Source: Acinetobacter sp. CS-2
GTDB taxonomy: Bacteria; Pseudomonadota; Gammaproteobacteria; Pseudomonadales; Moraxellaceae
NCBI RefSeq assembly: GCF_016599715.1
Contig: NZ_CP067019.1
Coordinates: 1,860,001-1,924,000 of the forward strand
Direction of reading: 5' to 3'
Length of the DNA stretch: 64,000 bases
A program made the position numbers and the translations under genes. How positions within the stretch are numbered: position 1 is the first letter of the stretch; the number at the start of each line of letters is the position of its first letter. The notes under the pieces are model-generated. The model had not been told where the DNA came from and did no database searches. It worked only from the letters and a program-made list of their open reading frames with translations. Shown in pieces: positions 8,682-18,189 of this stretch.

Positions 8682-10409
8682 TCAATTTTCCTCGAAATTA
8701 CGCTGATGCAATTGATAGTAAGCACCATGTTTAGCAATCAACTCTGCGTGCGTACCTTGCTCGACAATGCTACCGTTGTCCATCACCACAATGCGATCTG
8801 CATTTTCAATGGTTGATAAACGATGGGCAATCACAATCGTTGTCCGGTCTTGCATGGCTGCATCAAATGCTTTCTGGATAAAATACTCTGATTCATTATC
8901 CAGTGCACTGGTGGCTTCATCCAGAATCAGGATTGGTGCATTTTTCAAAATGGCACGTGCAATGGCAATACGCTGGCGCTGTCCACCTGAAAGATTCAGG
9001 CCTTGTGCGCCGAGTTGCGTATCATAACCTTGTGGCAAAGCCATAATAAAATCATGTGCATAGGCAGCTTTTGCAGCTGCAATAATTTCTGCATCGGTTG
9101 CATTTTCAAGCTGCCCGTAGGCAATATTTTCACGTACAGTGCGGTTAAACAACACCACCTGCTGGTTCACCATGGCAATTTGTGTACGTAAAGTATTAAT
9201 TTCCAGCTCTTGAATGGCATACTGGTCTAAATAAATATTACCTGAACTCAACTCCTGAAAACGTACCAGCAAATTGACCAGAGAAGTCTTACCTGCTCCT
9301 GAACGCCCCACCAAGGCAATGGTTTCACCCGCCTTGACGTCAAGGTTAAAATCATGAATCGCATGATGACCATCTGGATAAATTAAATTAGTCTGCTGAA
9401 ATTGGATATTGCCTTTCAGCATTGGCGTAGCCGTACCGGTATTTTGCTCTTCCGACAAATCCAGCAACTCAAAAACGGAATGTGCTGCAGCCATGCCACG
9501 TTGTAATTTTTCATTGACATCGGTTAAAGCTTTAATTGGCTTGCTCAACATCCCTGCTGCAGTAATATACGCGACGAATTCACCTGCGCTGGTATCGCGT
9601 AAAATTTCTGGTCGTAATGCAATCCAGATGATAATTGCCATGGCAATCGACATAATGAACTGTACAATCGGGCTATTCAGTTGTTGCACCACCACCATTT
9701 TCAAACCGCGTCTTAAATTTTCAAGCGAATTGTCACGAAAACGCGTTTGTTCATAGTCTTGTCCGCCAAAACCTTTAACAATTAAATTCCCATTCACCGT
9801 TTCCTGTACCACATGGTTAACATCACCCATAGTATCCTGAACTTGCAAGGATAATTTACGCATGCGTTTTGAGGCTTGACGAACTAGCAATCCCATCAGT
9901 GGAGCAAAAATCAGAATAATAAAAGTAAGTCGCCAATTGCTATATAACAGATACCCTAACAATCCGAGGGTAATCAAACCTTGTTGTACAATCGTTTTTA
10001 GAGATTCAGATGAAGCAGCCGTTAATTGCTCCACGTTATACATGATTTTAGCGGTGATATGCCCGCTGGTATTATCCAGATAATATTGCGATGGAAGCTT
10101 AAGCAGTTTGGCGAAAACTTCCTGACGAATATTAAATACCAAATTCCGAGAGATGACTGCGGTATAATAACCCCCAACAAAGGAACCTAAACCGCGAAAG
10201 AACATCAATAAAATAACCAGAAAAGGAAATATGGAAGTAAAGCCTTGATCTCGATTCTGGATAGCGGTAATAATTTTTTCCAGTAATTTTGCAATAGATA
10301 CTTCCGTTGCCGCACTAATTGCAAAACCGATAAAAACCAGTATCGCTACACCCCAAAAAGGCTTCAGATAGCCCAAAAGACGTAGATAGACTTTAAAATC
10401 CTGCTTCAC
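8682..10409 (-). CDS. msbA: Lipid A export ABC transporter MsbA
   Basis: Inner-membrane half-transporter whose homodimer flips lipid A-core to the periplasmic leaflet. An N-terminal six-helix domain covers about residues 1-320. The ATPase follows with Walker A ALVGRSGAGKTSLVN (near 362), signature LSGGQRQRIAIARA, Walker B ILILDEATSALD and switch His in VIAHRLST. Its 575 residues are typical. The start overlaps exbD by 4 bp and lpxK follows within 3 bp, so coupled translation is likely. Confidence 0.95.
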   Translation of the reverse strand: MKQDFKVYLRLLGYLKPFWGVAILVFIGFAISAATEVSIAKLLEKIITAIQNRDQGFTSIFPFLVILLMFFRGLGSFVGGYYTAVISRNLVFNIRQEVFAKLLKLPSQYYLDNTSGHITAKIMYNVEQLTAASSESLKTIVQQGLITLGLLGYLLYSNWRLTFIILIFAPLMGLLVRQASKRMRKLSLQVQDTMGDVNHVVQETVNGNLIVKGFGGQDYEQTRFRDNSLENLRRGLKMVVVQQLNSPIVQFIMSIAMAIIIWIALRPEILRDTSAGEFVAYITAAGMLSKPIKALTDVNEKLQRGMAAAHSVFELLDLSEEQNTGTATPMLKGNIQFQQTNLIYPDGHHAIHDFNLDVKAGETIALVGRSGAGKTSLVNLLVRFQELSSGNIYLDQYAIQELEINTLRTQIAMVNQQVVLFNRTVRENIAYGQLENATDAEIIAAAKAAYAHDFIMALPQGYDTQLGAQGLNLSGGQRQRIAIARAILKNAPILILDEATSALDNESEYFIQKAFDAAMQDRTTIVIAHRLSTIENADRIVVMDNGSIVEQGTHAELIAKHGAYYQLHQRNFEEN

Positions 10410-10831
10410 TCATAACCCCTAGACGGAACTTTGGTACTAATATTGACGTTAACAAAACCTAACTGTCCTGCTACATCCATTACACGAATCACATCCTGAT
10501 GCGTTGCCTTGGCATCCGCAGCAATAACAAACATTAAATCACGTCGATCATTGGAAATCTGTTTAATTGCGGTACTTAAATCTACAACATCTTTGCTGGC
10601 AATTGATTGTCCATTAATGGAATAGTGACCAGAAGCATCTACTACTACTTCAATTTTATGATCATACTGTTTAGGGGGCACGCCTTGCGCATCAGGCAAG
10701 GTTAAATTCATGCGGCTAAACTGATTGAACGTGGTAGATAACAGTAAAAAAACCAGAATAAACAGCAAGCAGTCAATCATGGGGGTTAAATTAATATGAA
10801 TATTTTCAACTTGTGTGCGTTTGAATTTCAT
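10406..10831 (-). CDS. exbD: ExbD/TolR-family proton-channel subunit
   Basis: Single-pass inner-membrane protein that works with the ExbB/TolQ partner to convert proton motive force into movement of an outer-membrane-directed protein. An N-terminal segment with INLTPMIDCLLFILVFLLL carries the essential membrane Asp in the family pattern. A periplasmic domain follows. Its 141 residues are typical. As in Pseudomonas, the pair sits upstream of msbA/lpxK and no tonB is adjacent, so its energy-coupling partner is unknown. TolR-type naming is equally possible. Confidence 0.88.
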   Translation of the reverse strand: MKFKRTQVENIHINLTPMIDCLLFILVFLLLSTTFNQFSRMNLTLPDAQGVPPKQYDHKIEVVVDASGHYSINGQSIASKDVVDLSTAIKQISNDRRDLMFVIAADAKATHQDVIRVMDVAGQLGFVNVNISTKVPSRGYE

Positions 10832-10842
10832 TTTTCACCACC

Positions 10843-11481
10843 TTAACCTGCTTTTCTAATATCTTGTTCTTGATCTGTAGAATTTTGATAGAAAAGTGCT
10901 GCATGAAATAAGGTCGATTGCTGCTCAAGCTCTGCAATATATTCTTGTACTAAACGCTGAAAATAGCGATAGGCAAACAGTGCAGGAATGGCAATAAACA
11001 TCCCTGCTGCCGTTGTGATCAACGCTTTGGAAATACCAGGAATCATTAAAGTAGGATTGCTATTGGTACCTAAATCAATCACCAAGAAGGATTCGATAAT
11101 ACCCAGTACGGTACCCAATAAACCCAATAATGGTGCTACTGCACTTAAGGTTCCCAAGAAGTTGATGTTTTTTTCCAGATAACCAATTTCTTGGGAAGCA
11201 GTGGTTTCCATTTGTGCACGGGCAAATTGTTCATTTTGATTTTTACTTTGGTAACCCGCCATAAAAATGCGCCCCAAAGTACTGCTTTGTAAGGCTTGAT
11301 CCTGCTTTAACTGCTGCATGACCATATCAATATTTTGCACCTGATTTAACAGCAATACCTTAGGCAAGATCATTGTTCTTTTTAACCGAATAAAGCGTTC
11401 AATCGTGATTGCTACAGTAAAAATTGAACATAAAACAAGGGGAAGCATGAGCCACCCACCCGCCTTAACTAATTCCCACAT
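10843..11481 (-). CDS. exbB: ExbB/TolQ/MotA-family proton-channel protein
   Basis: Polytopic inner-membrane channel subunit. The conserved core runs LGTLSAVAPLLGLLGTVLGI at about residues 108-127, followed by ISKALITTAAGMFIAIPALFAYRYF, the two pore-lining helices. A first helix at residues 7-25 completes the three-helix topology. Its 212 residues are normal. It starts the exbB-exbD-msbA-lpxK-kdsB run, 12 bp before exbD. A role beside lipopolysaccharide export is inferred from synteny only. Confidence 0.9.
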   Translation of the reverse strand: MWELVKAGGWLMLPLVLCSIFTVAITIERFIRLKRTMILPKVLLLNQVQNIDMVMQQLKQDQALQSSTLGRIFMAGYQSKNQNEQFARAQMETTASQEIGYLEKNINFLGTLSAVAPLLGLLGTVLGIIESFLVIDLGTNSNPTLMIPGISKALITTAAGMFIAIPALFAYRYFQRLVQEYIAELEQQSTLFHAALFYQNSTDQEQDIRKAG

Positions 11482-11509
11482 ATGTTTTCCCCAATAAAAA
11501 TTTTAAAAA

Positions 11510-12397
11510 TTATTCTGCAAAGCAGATATTTAATATCCCATCCAATTCATCAAGTGAATGGTATTGAATGACAAGTTTCCCCTTGCCTTGTTTATTATGA
11601 TCAATTTTCACATCTGCGCTGAAACGCTCTGCCAGACGCTGTGTCAGTTGCTGAATATCGGGTGCAATTTCAGCTTTCGGTTTTTCTTGTTTTGGCGTAT
11701 TCAAGTCGCGCACCAGTTGTTCGGTTTGGCGTACAGATAAACTTTTCTCAATCACATGCTCTGCAACCTTAAGCTGATCTTTAGCCTTTAAAGTCAGAAT
11801 AGCACGCGCATGCCCCATATCCAGCAAACCTTGCTGCATGAAGTCTTTTACCGATTCAGCCAGTGTCAGTAAACGCAACAAGTTACTGACTGTAGTACGC
11901 GCCTTACCGACAGTATCGGCAATTTCCTGATGACTTAAACCGAATTCTTCATGAAAACGCTGGAGTGCCATCGCCTGATCGATCGGGTTTAAATCCTGAC
12001 GTTGAATGTTTTCAATCAATGCCAAGGCAATGGCAACCTGATCATTCAAATCACGAACAATTGCAGGAACTTCCGTCAAACCCGCCAGTTGTGCTGCGCG
12101 CCAACGACGCTCACCGGCAATAATTTCATAGGGATGCTTTTCATCATCAATTGGACGAATCACAATCGGCTGCATCACCCCATGCTTTTCAATCGATGCT
12201 GCCAGTTCCTGAAGATCTTGCTCATGAATAAAACGTCGCGGTTGATATTCACCGCGCTTGAGTAAATGGACATTAATCTGTTTCAGCTGACCATGATCTA
12301 ACGCTTGAGCTTCCATTTGTAATTTTTCTTTCTGGATTGAGCCAAGCAAGGCATCCAGACCACGACCTTTTGCTAATCCGCGTTTTTTTGTGGTCAT
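11510..12397 (-). CDS. parB: Chromosome-partitioning protein ParB
   Basis: CTP-dependent DNA clamp that loads at parS sites and recruits ParA for origin segregation. The N-terminal CTPase motifs include GEYQPRR and the ParB box AGERRWRAAQLAGL. ENIQRQDLNPID follows, then the helix-turn-helix LSHQEIADTVGKARTTVSNLLR, and a short C-terminal dimerisation region. Its 295 residues are typical. Its ATG overlaps the parA stop in an ATGA junction. No parS site was searched for exhaustively, and none was noticed. Confidence 0.96.
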   Translation of the reverse strand: MTTKKRGLAKGRGLDALLGSIQKEKLQMEAQALDHGQLKQINVHLLKRGEYQPRRFIHEQDLQELAASIEKHGVMQPIVIRPIDDEKHPYEIIAGERRWRAAQLAGLTEVPAIVRDLNDQVAIALALIENIQRQDLNPIDQAMALQRFHEEFGLSHQEIADTVGKARTTVSNLLRLLTLAESVKDFMQQGLLDMGHARAILTLKAKDQLKVAEHVIEKSLSVRQTEQLVRDLNTPKQEKPKAEIAPDIQQLTQRLAERFSADVKIDHNKQGKGKLVIQYHSLDELDGILNICFAE

Positions 12398-13176
12398 GCG
12401 TTACTTCCTTTTTTTACTTTACTTTTCTTTAACATTTCAGCTGCCAGATTCAGGTAAGCAACTGCACCCTTGGAGCTTTTTTCAAAATAGATAATCGGCA
12501 AACCATGCGCAGGGGCTTCAGCCAAACGGACATTACGCGGAATCACCGTATCATAGAGTTTTTTGCCAAAATACTGTTCAAGCTCTTCTGAAACATCACG
12601 GGTTAAAGCATTACGTGCATCGTACATAGTGCGCAAAACGCCCACAATTTGCAGATCCGGATTTAGGGCTTGCTGAATACGGTCAATGGTTTGGGTTAAA
12701 TCCGCCAAACCTTCCAGAGCATAGTATTCACATTGCATCGGAATCATGACACCCTGCACGGCAGCCAAAGCATTCACCGTAATCAGACTTAAGCTGGGCG
12801 CACAGTCAACAATAATATAATCAAAAGAAGATTCAATTTCTTGCAATGCTTCACGCAAAATATATTCGCGGCCATCCTGTTCGGCAATGGCCAGTTCTAC
12901 ACCCGCCAAATCGCGGTTAGCCCCGAGAACTTTATAGCCGACTTCCGCTTTGGTAATTGCAGTTTCAATTGGGACTTCGCCCAATAATACATCAGTGACC
13001 GAATACAACAGATCATTTTTCTGAATACCGGAACCCATCGTGGCATTGCCTTGTGAATCCATATCCACAAGTAAAACGCGCTTTTTTAAAACAGCTAACG
13101 ATGCTGCCAAATTTACTGCGGTTGTGGTTTTACCTACGCCACCTTTTTGGTTCGCAATCGCAATAATTTGTGCCAT
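12394..13176 (-). CDS. parA: Chromosome-partitioning ATPase ParA
   Basis: Deviant Walker ATPase that binds the nucleoid and drives ParB-parS complexes apart. The motif KGGVGKTTTAVNLA with the signature lysine is at residues 11-24, Walker A' LLVDMDSQGN near 35 and Walker B DYIIVDCAPSLSL near 115. Its 260 residues are typical of chromosomal ParA. It follows rsmG by 24 bp and is translationally coupled to parB. This trio usually lies near oriC, but in this genus it lies beside exbB-msbA instead. Confidence 0.96.
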   Translation of the reverse strand: MAQIIAIANQKGGVGKTTTAVNLAASLAVLKKRVLLVDMDSQGNATMGSGIQKNDLLYSVTDVLLGEVPIETAITKAEVGYKVLGANRDLAGVELAIAEQDGREYILREALQEIESSFDYIIVDCAPSLSLITVNALAAVQGVMIPMQCEYYALEGLADLTQTIDRIQQALNPDLQIVGVLRTMYDARNALTRDVSEELEQYFGKKLYDTVIPRNVRLAEAPAHGLPIIYFEKSSKGAVAYLNLAAEMLKKSKVKKGSNA

Positions 13177-13200
13177 GGTGACCCCAATCCTTCGAAAAAA

Positions 13201-13833
13201 TTAAATATGTTTCAATAAAAGCAAATGACGTTGTTCGTCTAAACGCGGAACTTTCAGCTCAATGATCTCAAAACTGAATTCATTTTTTAAAGCCTCTACT
13301 TCATCCGCAGGGATTAATCCTTTCATCGATGCAATAATACTGTGCGCATGCATAAAAGGTTTAGAAGCGGCAACAAAATCGGTTAAAGAGGCAAATGCAC
13401 GACTGGTAATGACGTCGAACTGACCGAGCTCCTGGATACTTTCCTCATTTTCGACACGCGTCTGTACGGCAACCACATTTTTTAGTTTTAAATCGGCAAT
13501 AAACTGTTTCAGGAAACGGATTTTTTTACCGTTCGAGTCTAGCAACACACACTGACGCTCAGGCTGACATAATGCAATGATCATGCCTGGCATACCTCCA
13601 CCGGTTCCGATATCCAGCAAGCGGCCTTGAGGCAAATCTTTCAAAATACTCAAGCTATCTAGCAGATGCTTGACCAGCATCTCTTTCGGATCACGAATCG
13701 CGGTCAAGTTATATGCTTTATTCCACAGTACCAAAGCATCCTGGTATTTGAGTAATAAATTTAAAGCCTCATCGCTAAGCTCCAAACCCAAAGCTTGACT
13801 ACCCTGCTTAAGTTCTTTGAAAAACTGGTGCAT
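13201..13833 (-). CDS. rsmG: 16S rRNA (guanine-527 N7) methyltransferase
   Basis: SAM-dependent enzyme that methylates G527 of 16S rRNA. Loss of it gives low-level streptomycin resistance. The SAM-binding loop LLDIGTGGGMPGMIIALCQP lies near residue 70, followed by VLLDSNGKKIRFL, both hallmarks of the family. I start at the ATG at 13833 (210 residues). The frame is open 19 codons further upstream but without a convincing start or homology. It is followed by parA, the common gidB-parAB arrangement. Confidence 0.95.
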   Translation of the reverse strand: MHQFFKELKQGSQALGLELSDEALNLLLKYQDALVLWNKAYNLTAIRDPKEMLVKHLLDSLSILKDLPQGRLLDIGTGGGMPGMIIALCQPERQCVLLDSNGKKIRFLKQFIADLKLKNVVAVQTRVENEESIQELGQFDVITSRAFASLTDFVAASKPFMHAHSIIASMKGLIPADEVEALKNEFSFEIIELKVPRLDEQRHLLLLKHI

Positions 13834-13917
13834 ATACAAATAACGTCTCGAAAAGTTAATGGAAGTATACCGATTTATACAACAAGTCACAGTAGCTTGT
13901 GCTTAGTGAATATGCAC

Positions 13918-14607
13918 TTAATCGTACAAGCCTTGCTTAATTTGTTGATCCAGTACATTTAATCGCTCGGGAGTGCCAACATCTACCCAGACACCTTGCA
14001 TTTTGGATGCAGTAATTTGCTGTTCAAGCATCGCTTGCTTTAATAAAGGTGCCAGTGGTCGTTTACCATTTTCCAGACCTGCAAACATCGCAGGATGAAT
14101 CACCGCAACGCCACTATAAGTCAGTGCTTCACCTTGCTGTGCCTGATCAAAAGTATAAGCCCGGCCATGAGCAAGGATAAAGTCACCGTTGGGATGTTGA
14201 GCCGGATTATCGACAAAAACCAGATGAGCAAGATCATCCTGCAATTTCACATCAAATAAGGTCGCAAAGTCCATGGTGGTCCAGACATCACCATTAACCA
14301 GAATAAAAGGTTCTTCGCCTAACAATGGCAAAGCATTGATAATCCCCCCCGCAGTTTCTAGTCCTTCACCTTCATGTGACCACAAGATATTGACGCCAAA
14401 CTCTGACCCATCACCCAAAGCTGAGGCCAGTTTTTCGCCCAACCAGGCCGTATTGATGACAATTTCAGTGACGCCAATACTTTGCAGTTTTTCAATATGC
14501 CAAACTATCAAGGGCTTTCCACCCACTTCCAGCAAGGGTTTTGGCGTATGCAGGGTCAGTGGACGCATACGGTTACCCAGCCCTGCAGCAAGAATCATGG
14601 CTTTCAT
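13918..14607 (-). CDS. murU: N-acetylmuramate alpha-1-phosphate uridylyltransferase
   Basis: Nucleotidyltransferase of the MurU peptidoglycan-recycling route, which makes UDP-MurNAc directly and bypasses MurA. The N-terminal motif MILAAGLGNRMRPLTLHTPK, with the substrate-binding KPLLEVGGKPLI next, is diagnostic. FILVNGDVWTT near 100 holds the metal-binding Asp. WVDVGTPERL lies at the C-terminus. Its 229 residues match Pseudomonas MurU. It directly abuts amgK with no spacer, and AmgK supplies its substrate. The pathway can confer intrinsic fosfomycin tolerance. Confidence 0.92.
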   Translation of the reverse strand: MKAMILAAGLGNRMRPLTLHTPKPLLEVGGKPLIVWHIEKLQSIGVTEIVINTAWLGEKLASALGDGSEFGVNILWSHEGEGLETAGGIINALPLLGEEPFILVNGDVWTTMDFATLFDVKLQDDLAHLVFVDNPAQHPNGDFILAHGRAYTFDQAQQGEALTYSGVAVIHPAMFAGLENGKRPLAPLLKQAMLEQQITASKMQGVWVDVGTPERLNVLDQQIKQGLYD

Positions 14608-15621
14608 TTATGCAGCAACCTCATAACGACCATATTTGGCTTCAAATTTCGGCATCACTTTAGCGTGAATAAACCGTATAAAGGGTTGTAGTTCTGCATA
14701 AGGCTGGCTTTCTTCCAGCAAATACCACATCACACGTGGTAAATCCTTGAGATAACCTGACTTACCATCGCGTTCAAACAGACGCACAAAAATACCCAAG
14801 ATTTTGATATGACGCTGAATCGCCATCATGTCGGCATCTTTTTTAAACTGTTCAAAATCACGGTCTTGCTTTGCCGATTCAGGCAACAGATCATAGAAGG
14901 TCTTAAACCATGTATAAACACGGTCTGCGTTCCATTGCACATAGGCATCGCGGGTAATTGAAATCAGGTCATAGGTATCTGCGCCAATAACTGCATCCTG
15001 AAAGTCAATCACCCCCAGATCGGTTTCGCCTACAATTTTCATTAAATTACGGCTATGAAAGTCGCGATGTACAATGACTTGCGGTTGCGCCAAAGCCGCG
15101 TTGGCTAAAATGGCAAAGGTTCGTTTAATTAAGGCACTTTCTTCTGCTGTTGGCTGAATGTGTAATGACGGCAACATCCAGTCGGTCAACAGTTCCATTT
15201 CAGAAATCAGTTTTTCATAAGAATAATTTGGAAAATGATTTGTCCCATCAATGGCTTGTAATTGAATCAGCTGTTTAAAACTTTGTACATAATAAGTATC
15301 TACCGTTTGCTCATTCAGCAAGGTCGAAAGTAAGACATCACCAAAATCTTCGAGTAGCAAAAAACCCAGTTCCAGGTCTTTGGCAACAATATGCGGCACA
15401 CGCACACCATTCTGATCAAAAAATTCATCAATCGTCACAAAAGGCACACAATCTTCTTTTTCTGGTGGTGCATCCATGAGCATAAATGTTTTATTATTCA
15501 ATTTGATTCGTGCATAACGACGGAAGCTTGCATCGCCTGCCAAAAAATGCGTCTCAAATTGATCTGAACCAAGTACAGATGTAATCCATGTTTGTATCAA
15601 TTGTTCACGTTGTGTATTCAT
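14608..15621 (-). CDS. amgK: N-acetylmuramate/N-acetylglucosamine 1-kinase AmgK
   Basis: Anomeric sugar kinase of cell-wall recycling, an aminoglycoside-phosphotransferase fold. The catalytic loop VIHRDFHSRNLMKI lies near residue 183 and the metal-binding GVIDFQDAVIGADTYDL near 203, both intact. Its 337 residues are typical. It is first in the amgK-murU pair and divergent from lptD, which lies 111 bp away. Pairing with murU and the lptD neighbourhood match the Pseudomonas arrangement and support this function over a generic phosphotransferase. Confidence 0.92.
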   Translation of the reverse strand: MNTQREQLIQTWITSVLGSDQFETHFLAGDASFRRYARIKLNNKTFMLMDAPPEKEDCVPFVTIDEFFDQNGVRVPHIVAKDLELGFLLLEDFGDVLLSTLLNEQTVDTYYVQSFKQLIQLQAIDGTNHFPNYSYEKLISEMELLTDWMLPSLHIQPTAEESALIKRTFAILANAALAQPQVIVHRDFHSRNLMKIVGETDLGVIDFQDAVIGADTYDLISITRDAYVQWNADRVYTWFKTFYDLLPESAKQDRDFEQFKKDADMMAIQRHIKILGIFVRLFERDGKSGYLKDLPRVMWYLLEESQPYAELQPFIRFIHAKVMPKFEAKYGRYEVAA

Positions 15622-15732
15622 TTGCGATAAATTCTAATACAGGCTGAGTTTTTAAAGTGCTAAGTGTAGCCACTTATCAACTTTTTCTCTATGATGCGAG
15701 AATAATTAATTGCGATTAAGCATACTTGGTTA

Positions 15733-18189
15733 ATGATACAAATGAAGCATCAGTTTAAATTTAATCCTTTAGCGACTGCTATTTTAACCCTTTTATGTGG
15801 CAGCTCGATCTCAAGCTATGCTGAATCTACAATTCCAGCTTCGACTGTCGACAACCAAAAAATGAAAGACAGTATTCAGGAGTCATATCCTGGACAACAA
15901 TTTTTTGAACAATACTATGTAGACAAATCAGCACCTGAAGCTCAACAACGTCAGGGACAGTATTTGAGCTCTGCTTATTGCAAAGGCGCCTGGATTACAC
16001 CAATCAGTCCGGAGACCAAAGCTGCAGATCCAGACAATGCCACATCTACAGTGACTGCAGATTATGGTCATTTTGACCCGAATGGCGACTCTGTTCTTGA
16101 AGGCAATGTATTAATTGACCAGCAAGGCCGCAAAATTCGTGCCGATAAAATCACCATCGACCAGACCCAAACCTACGCAAATGCACAAGGTCGCGTGCAA
16201 ATGGCACAAGCCGGCTTACTGGCACAAAGTGACCAGATCAATTACAACTTAAAGACCCAGCAAGGCGATTTAAATAACAGCTTTTATATTTCTGAAGAGC
16301 AGCATGCACATGGCCGTGCAGAAAAAATCACCCGCACTTCAGAAAATGTGGTGGTGATGAATAACGCTACCTACAGCACCTGTCCACCCGATGAAAAACC
16401 AGGCTGGAAAATTCAGGCTGATAAAATTACCTTAAATAAAGAAACCGGACGCGGTGAAACGCGCGGTACCAAACTTTATGTCAAAGAAGTACCGGTGCTT
16501 GCAGTACCTTATTTCAACTTCCCGATTGATGACCGTCGCACTACCGGTATTTTGACCCCAGGTTTTGGATTTACCAACGATGGTGGCGTAGAACTTACAG
16601 TTCCTGTTTATTTAAACTTGGCACCTAATTACGATGCAACCCTTACACCGCGCTATATCGGTAATCGCGGCGCAATGCTTGAAGGCGAATTCCGCTATTT
16701 AACGAAAAATTACGGCACTGGCAGAGTATCGGGCGGCTACTTGGCTGCAGATAACGAATATAATGACCAAGACCGTAAAGGCTTGCAATTCTTACATAAC
16801 TGGCAAATCAACAACCAGTTTTCTACCAATATTGAATATAACTATGTTTCAGATAAAGACTATTTCTCTGATTTAAATAACAATCCCAACTCAAAAACAG
16901 AATTAAACTTGCGCCGTGCCTGGCAGCTCAATTACGGCAATGGAATTCCAGGATTATCTGCGCAACTCAAAGTTGAAAATTTCCAAACGCTCGATAATAC
17001 CGTTTCATCTGTAGACCGCCCTTATGCACGTCTACCACAATTTTTATTGAATTATAAAACTGGCAATCCCTTAGGTTTGCAATATGAATTCAATAATGAC
17101 ACCGCTTACTTTAAAAAAGATATTACTGATTTCAATAGCCCAAACAACGAACCAAGCGGTACCCGTATTTACAATGATTTTGCAGTGCGTTACAACTATC
17201 GTACTCCTTGGTCATTTATGATTCCTGAGATTTCACTGCGCAATATAAATACCGTATATGATCAAAATACGATTGCTGCTCAGAATATTAGCTCATCAGA
17301 TGAAACAAAGACCGTCACCGTCCCCCAATTCACTTTAGATACCGGTTTAACCTTTGAAAAAGAAGGTAAATATCTGCAAACACTTACTCCTCGCGCTTTT
17401 TATGCCTATGCACCGTATAAAAACCAGGATGAACATCCAAACTTTGACTCGGCTCCTGCCTCCATCAATTATGATCAGTTATTCAGTCCACGTCGTTTCT
17501 ATGGACATGACCGTTTAGAAGACAATAATTTTCTGTCTTTAGGACTAAGTTATAGTCTGTTTGATGAAGTAGGTTTAGAACGCTTAAAAACCAGCGTGGG
17601 TCAAAGCTTCTTTTTTGAAGATCGCCGGGTAACGCTAGAAAATAAAGCTGATCAGTTTGATACTGAACGTCGTACCGGCCCTATTTTAAGTGTCTCTAGC
17701 CAACTGTCACAAAATTTCACCGTTGGTGCAAATTCTGCATGGATGTCGAATGGTGATAATGCACAGCGTGATCTGCAATTGTATTACACAGGTAATCAGG
17801 GAAATCTTTATAATCTGGGTTATTTCTACCGCAAAGACATTCCGAACCGTCAAGACCAGTATGATCAGGTTGTCGCATCATTCATTCAACCTGTAGCAAA
17901 TAACTGGCGTATTTTAGGTCATGCACAATATGATATGGACAATAATGTCGCTCGTGAGTATTTACTCGGTGTAAATTATGAGTCCTGTTGCTGGGGCATT
18001 TCGGTATATGGCCGCTCTTACTATAATGACCTGGACAACGTGAACGATGATGGTGTTTCACCCAAACGTGCCATTATGGCGGAAATTAGCCTCAAAGGCT
18101 TAGGCGGCTTCAACAACAAGCTTTCATCTTTACTAGAAAACCGTATTTTAGGTTTCAATAATATTAATCAATCTTGGACACAACGTTAA
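15733..18189 (+). CDS. lptD: LPS-assembly outer-membrane protein LptD
   Basis: Outer-membrane beta-barrel that, with LptE, inserts lipopolysaccharide into the outer leaflet. A signal peptide covers about residues 1-30, ending near SSYAES. The periplasmic OstA/beta-jellyroll domain begins near residue 105 (TADYGHFDPNGDSVLEGNV), and the large barrel follows with GILTPGFGFTNDGG. Conserved cysteines are visible, including a CC pair in ESCCWGISVYGR near the C-terminus, used for the disulfides that couple domain and barrel. Its 818 residues fit the genus. surA follows with a TAATG overlap. Confidence 0.95.
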   Translation: MIQMKHQFKFNPLATAILTLLCGSSISSYAESTIPASTVDNQKMKDSIQESYPGQQFFEQYYVDKSAPEAQQRQGQYLSSAYCKGAWITPISPETKAADPDNATSTVTADYGHFDPNGDSVLEGNVLIDQQGRKIRADKITIDQTQTYANAQGRVQMAQAGLLAQSDQINYNLKTQQGDLNNSFYISEEQHAHGRAEKITRTSENVVVMNNATYSTCPPDEKPGWKIQADKITLNKETGRGETRGTKLYVKEVPVLAVPYFNFPIDDRRTTGILTPGFGFTNDGGVELTVPVYLNLAPNYDATLTPRYIGNRGAMLEGEFRYLTKNYGTGRVSGGYLAADNEYNDQDRKGLQFLHNWQINNQFSTNIEYNYVSDKDYFSDLNNNPNSKTELNLRRAWQLNYGNGIPGLSAQLKVENFQTLDNTVSSVDRPYARLPQFLLNYKTGNPLGLQYEFNNDTAYFKKDITDFNSPNNEPSGTRIYNDFAVRYNYRTPWSFMIPEISLRNINTVYDQNTIAAQNISSSDETKTVTVPQFTLDTGLTFEKEGKYLQTLTPRAFYAYAPYKNQDEHPNFDSAPASINYDQLFSPRRFYGHDRLEDNNFLSLGLSYSLFDEVGLERLKTSVGQSFFFEDRRVTLENKADQFDTERRTGPILSVSSQLSQNFTVGANSAWMSNGDNAQRDLQLYYTGNQGNLYNLGYFYRKDIPNRQDQYDQVVASFIQPVANNWRILGHAQYDMDNNVAREYLLGVNYESCCWGISVYGRSYYNDLDNVNDDGVSPKRAIMAEISLKGLGGFNNKLSSLLENRILGFNNINQSWTQR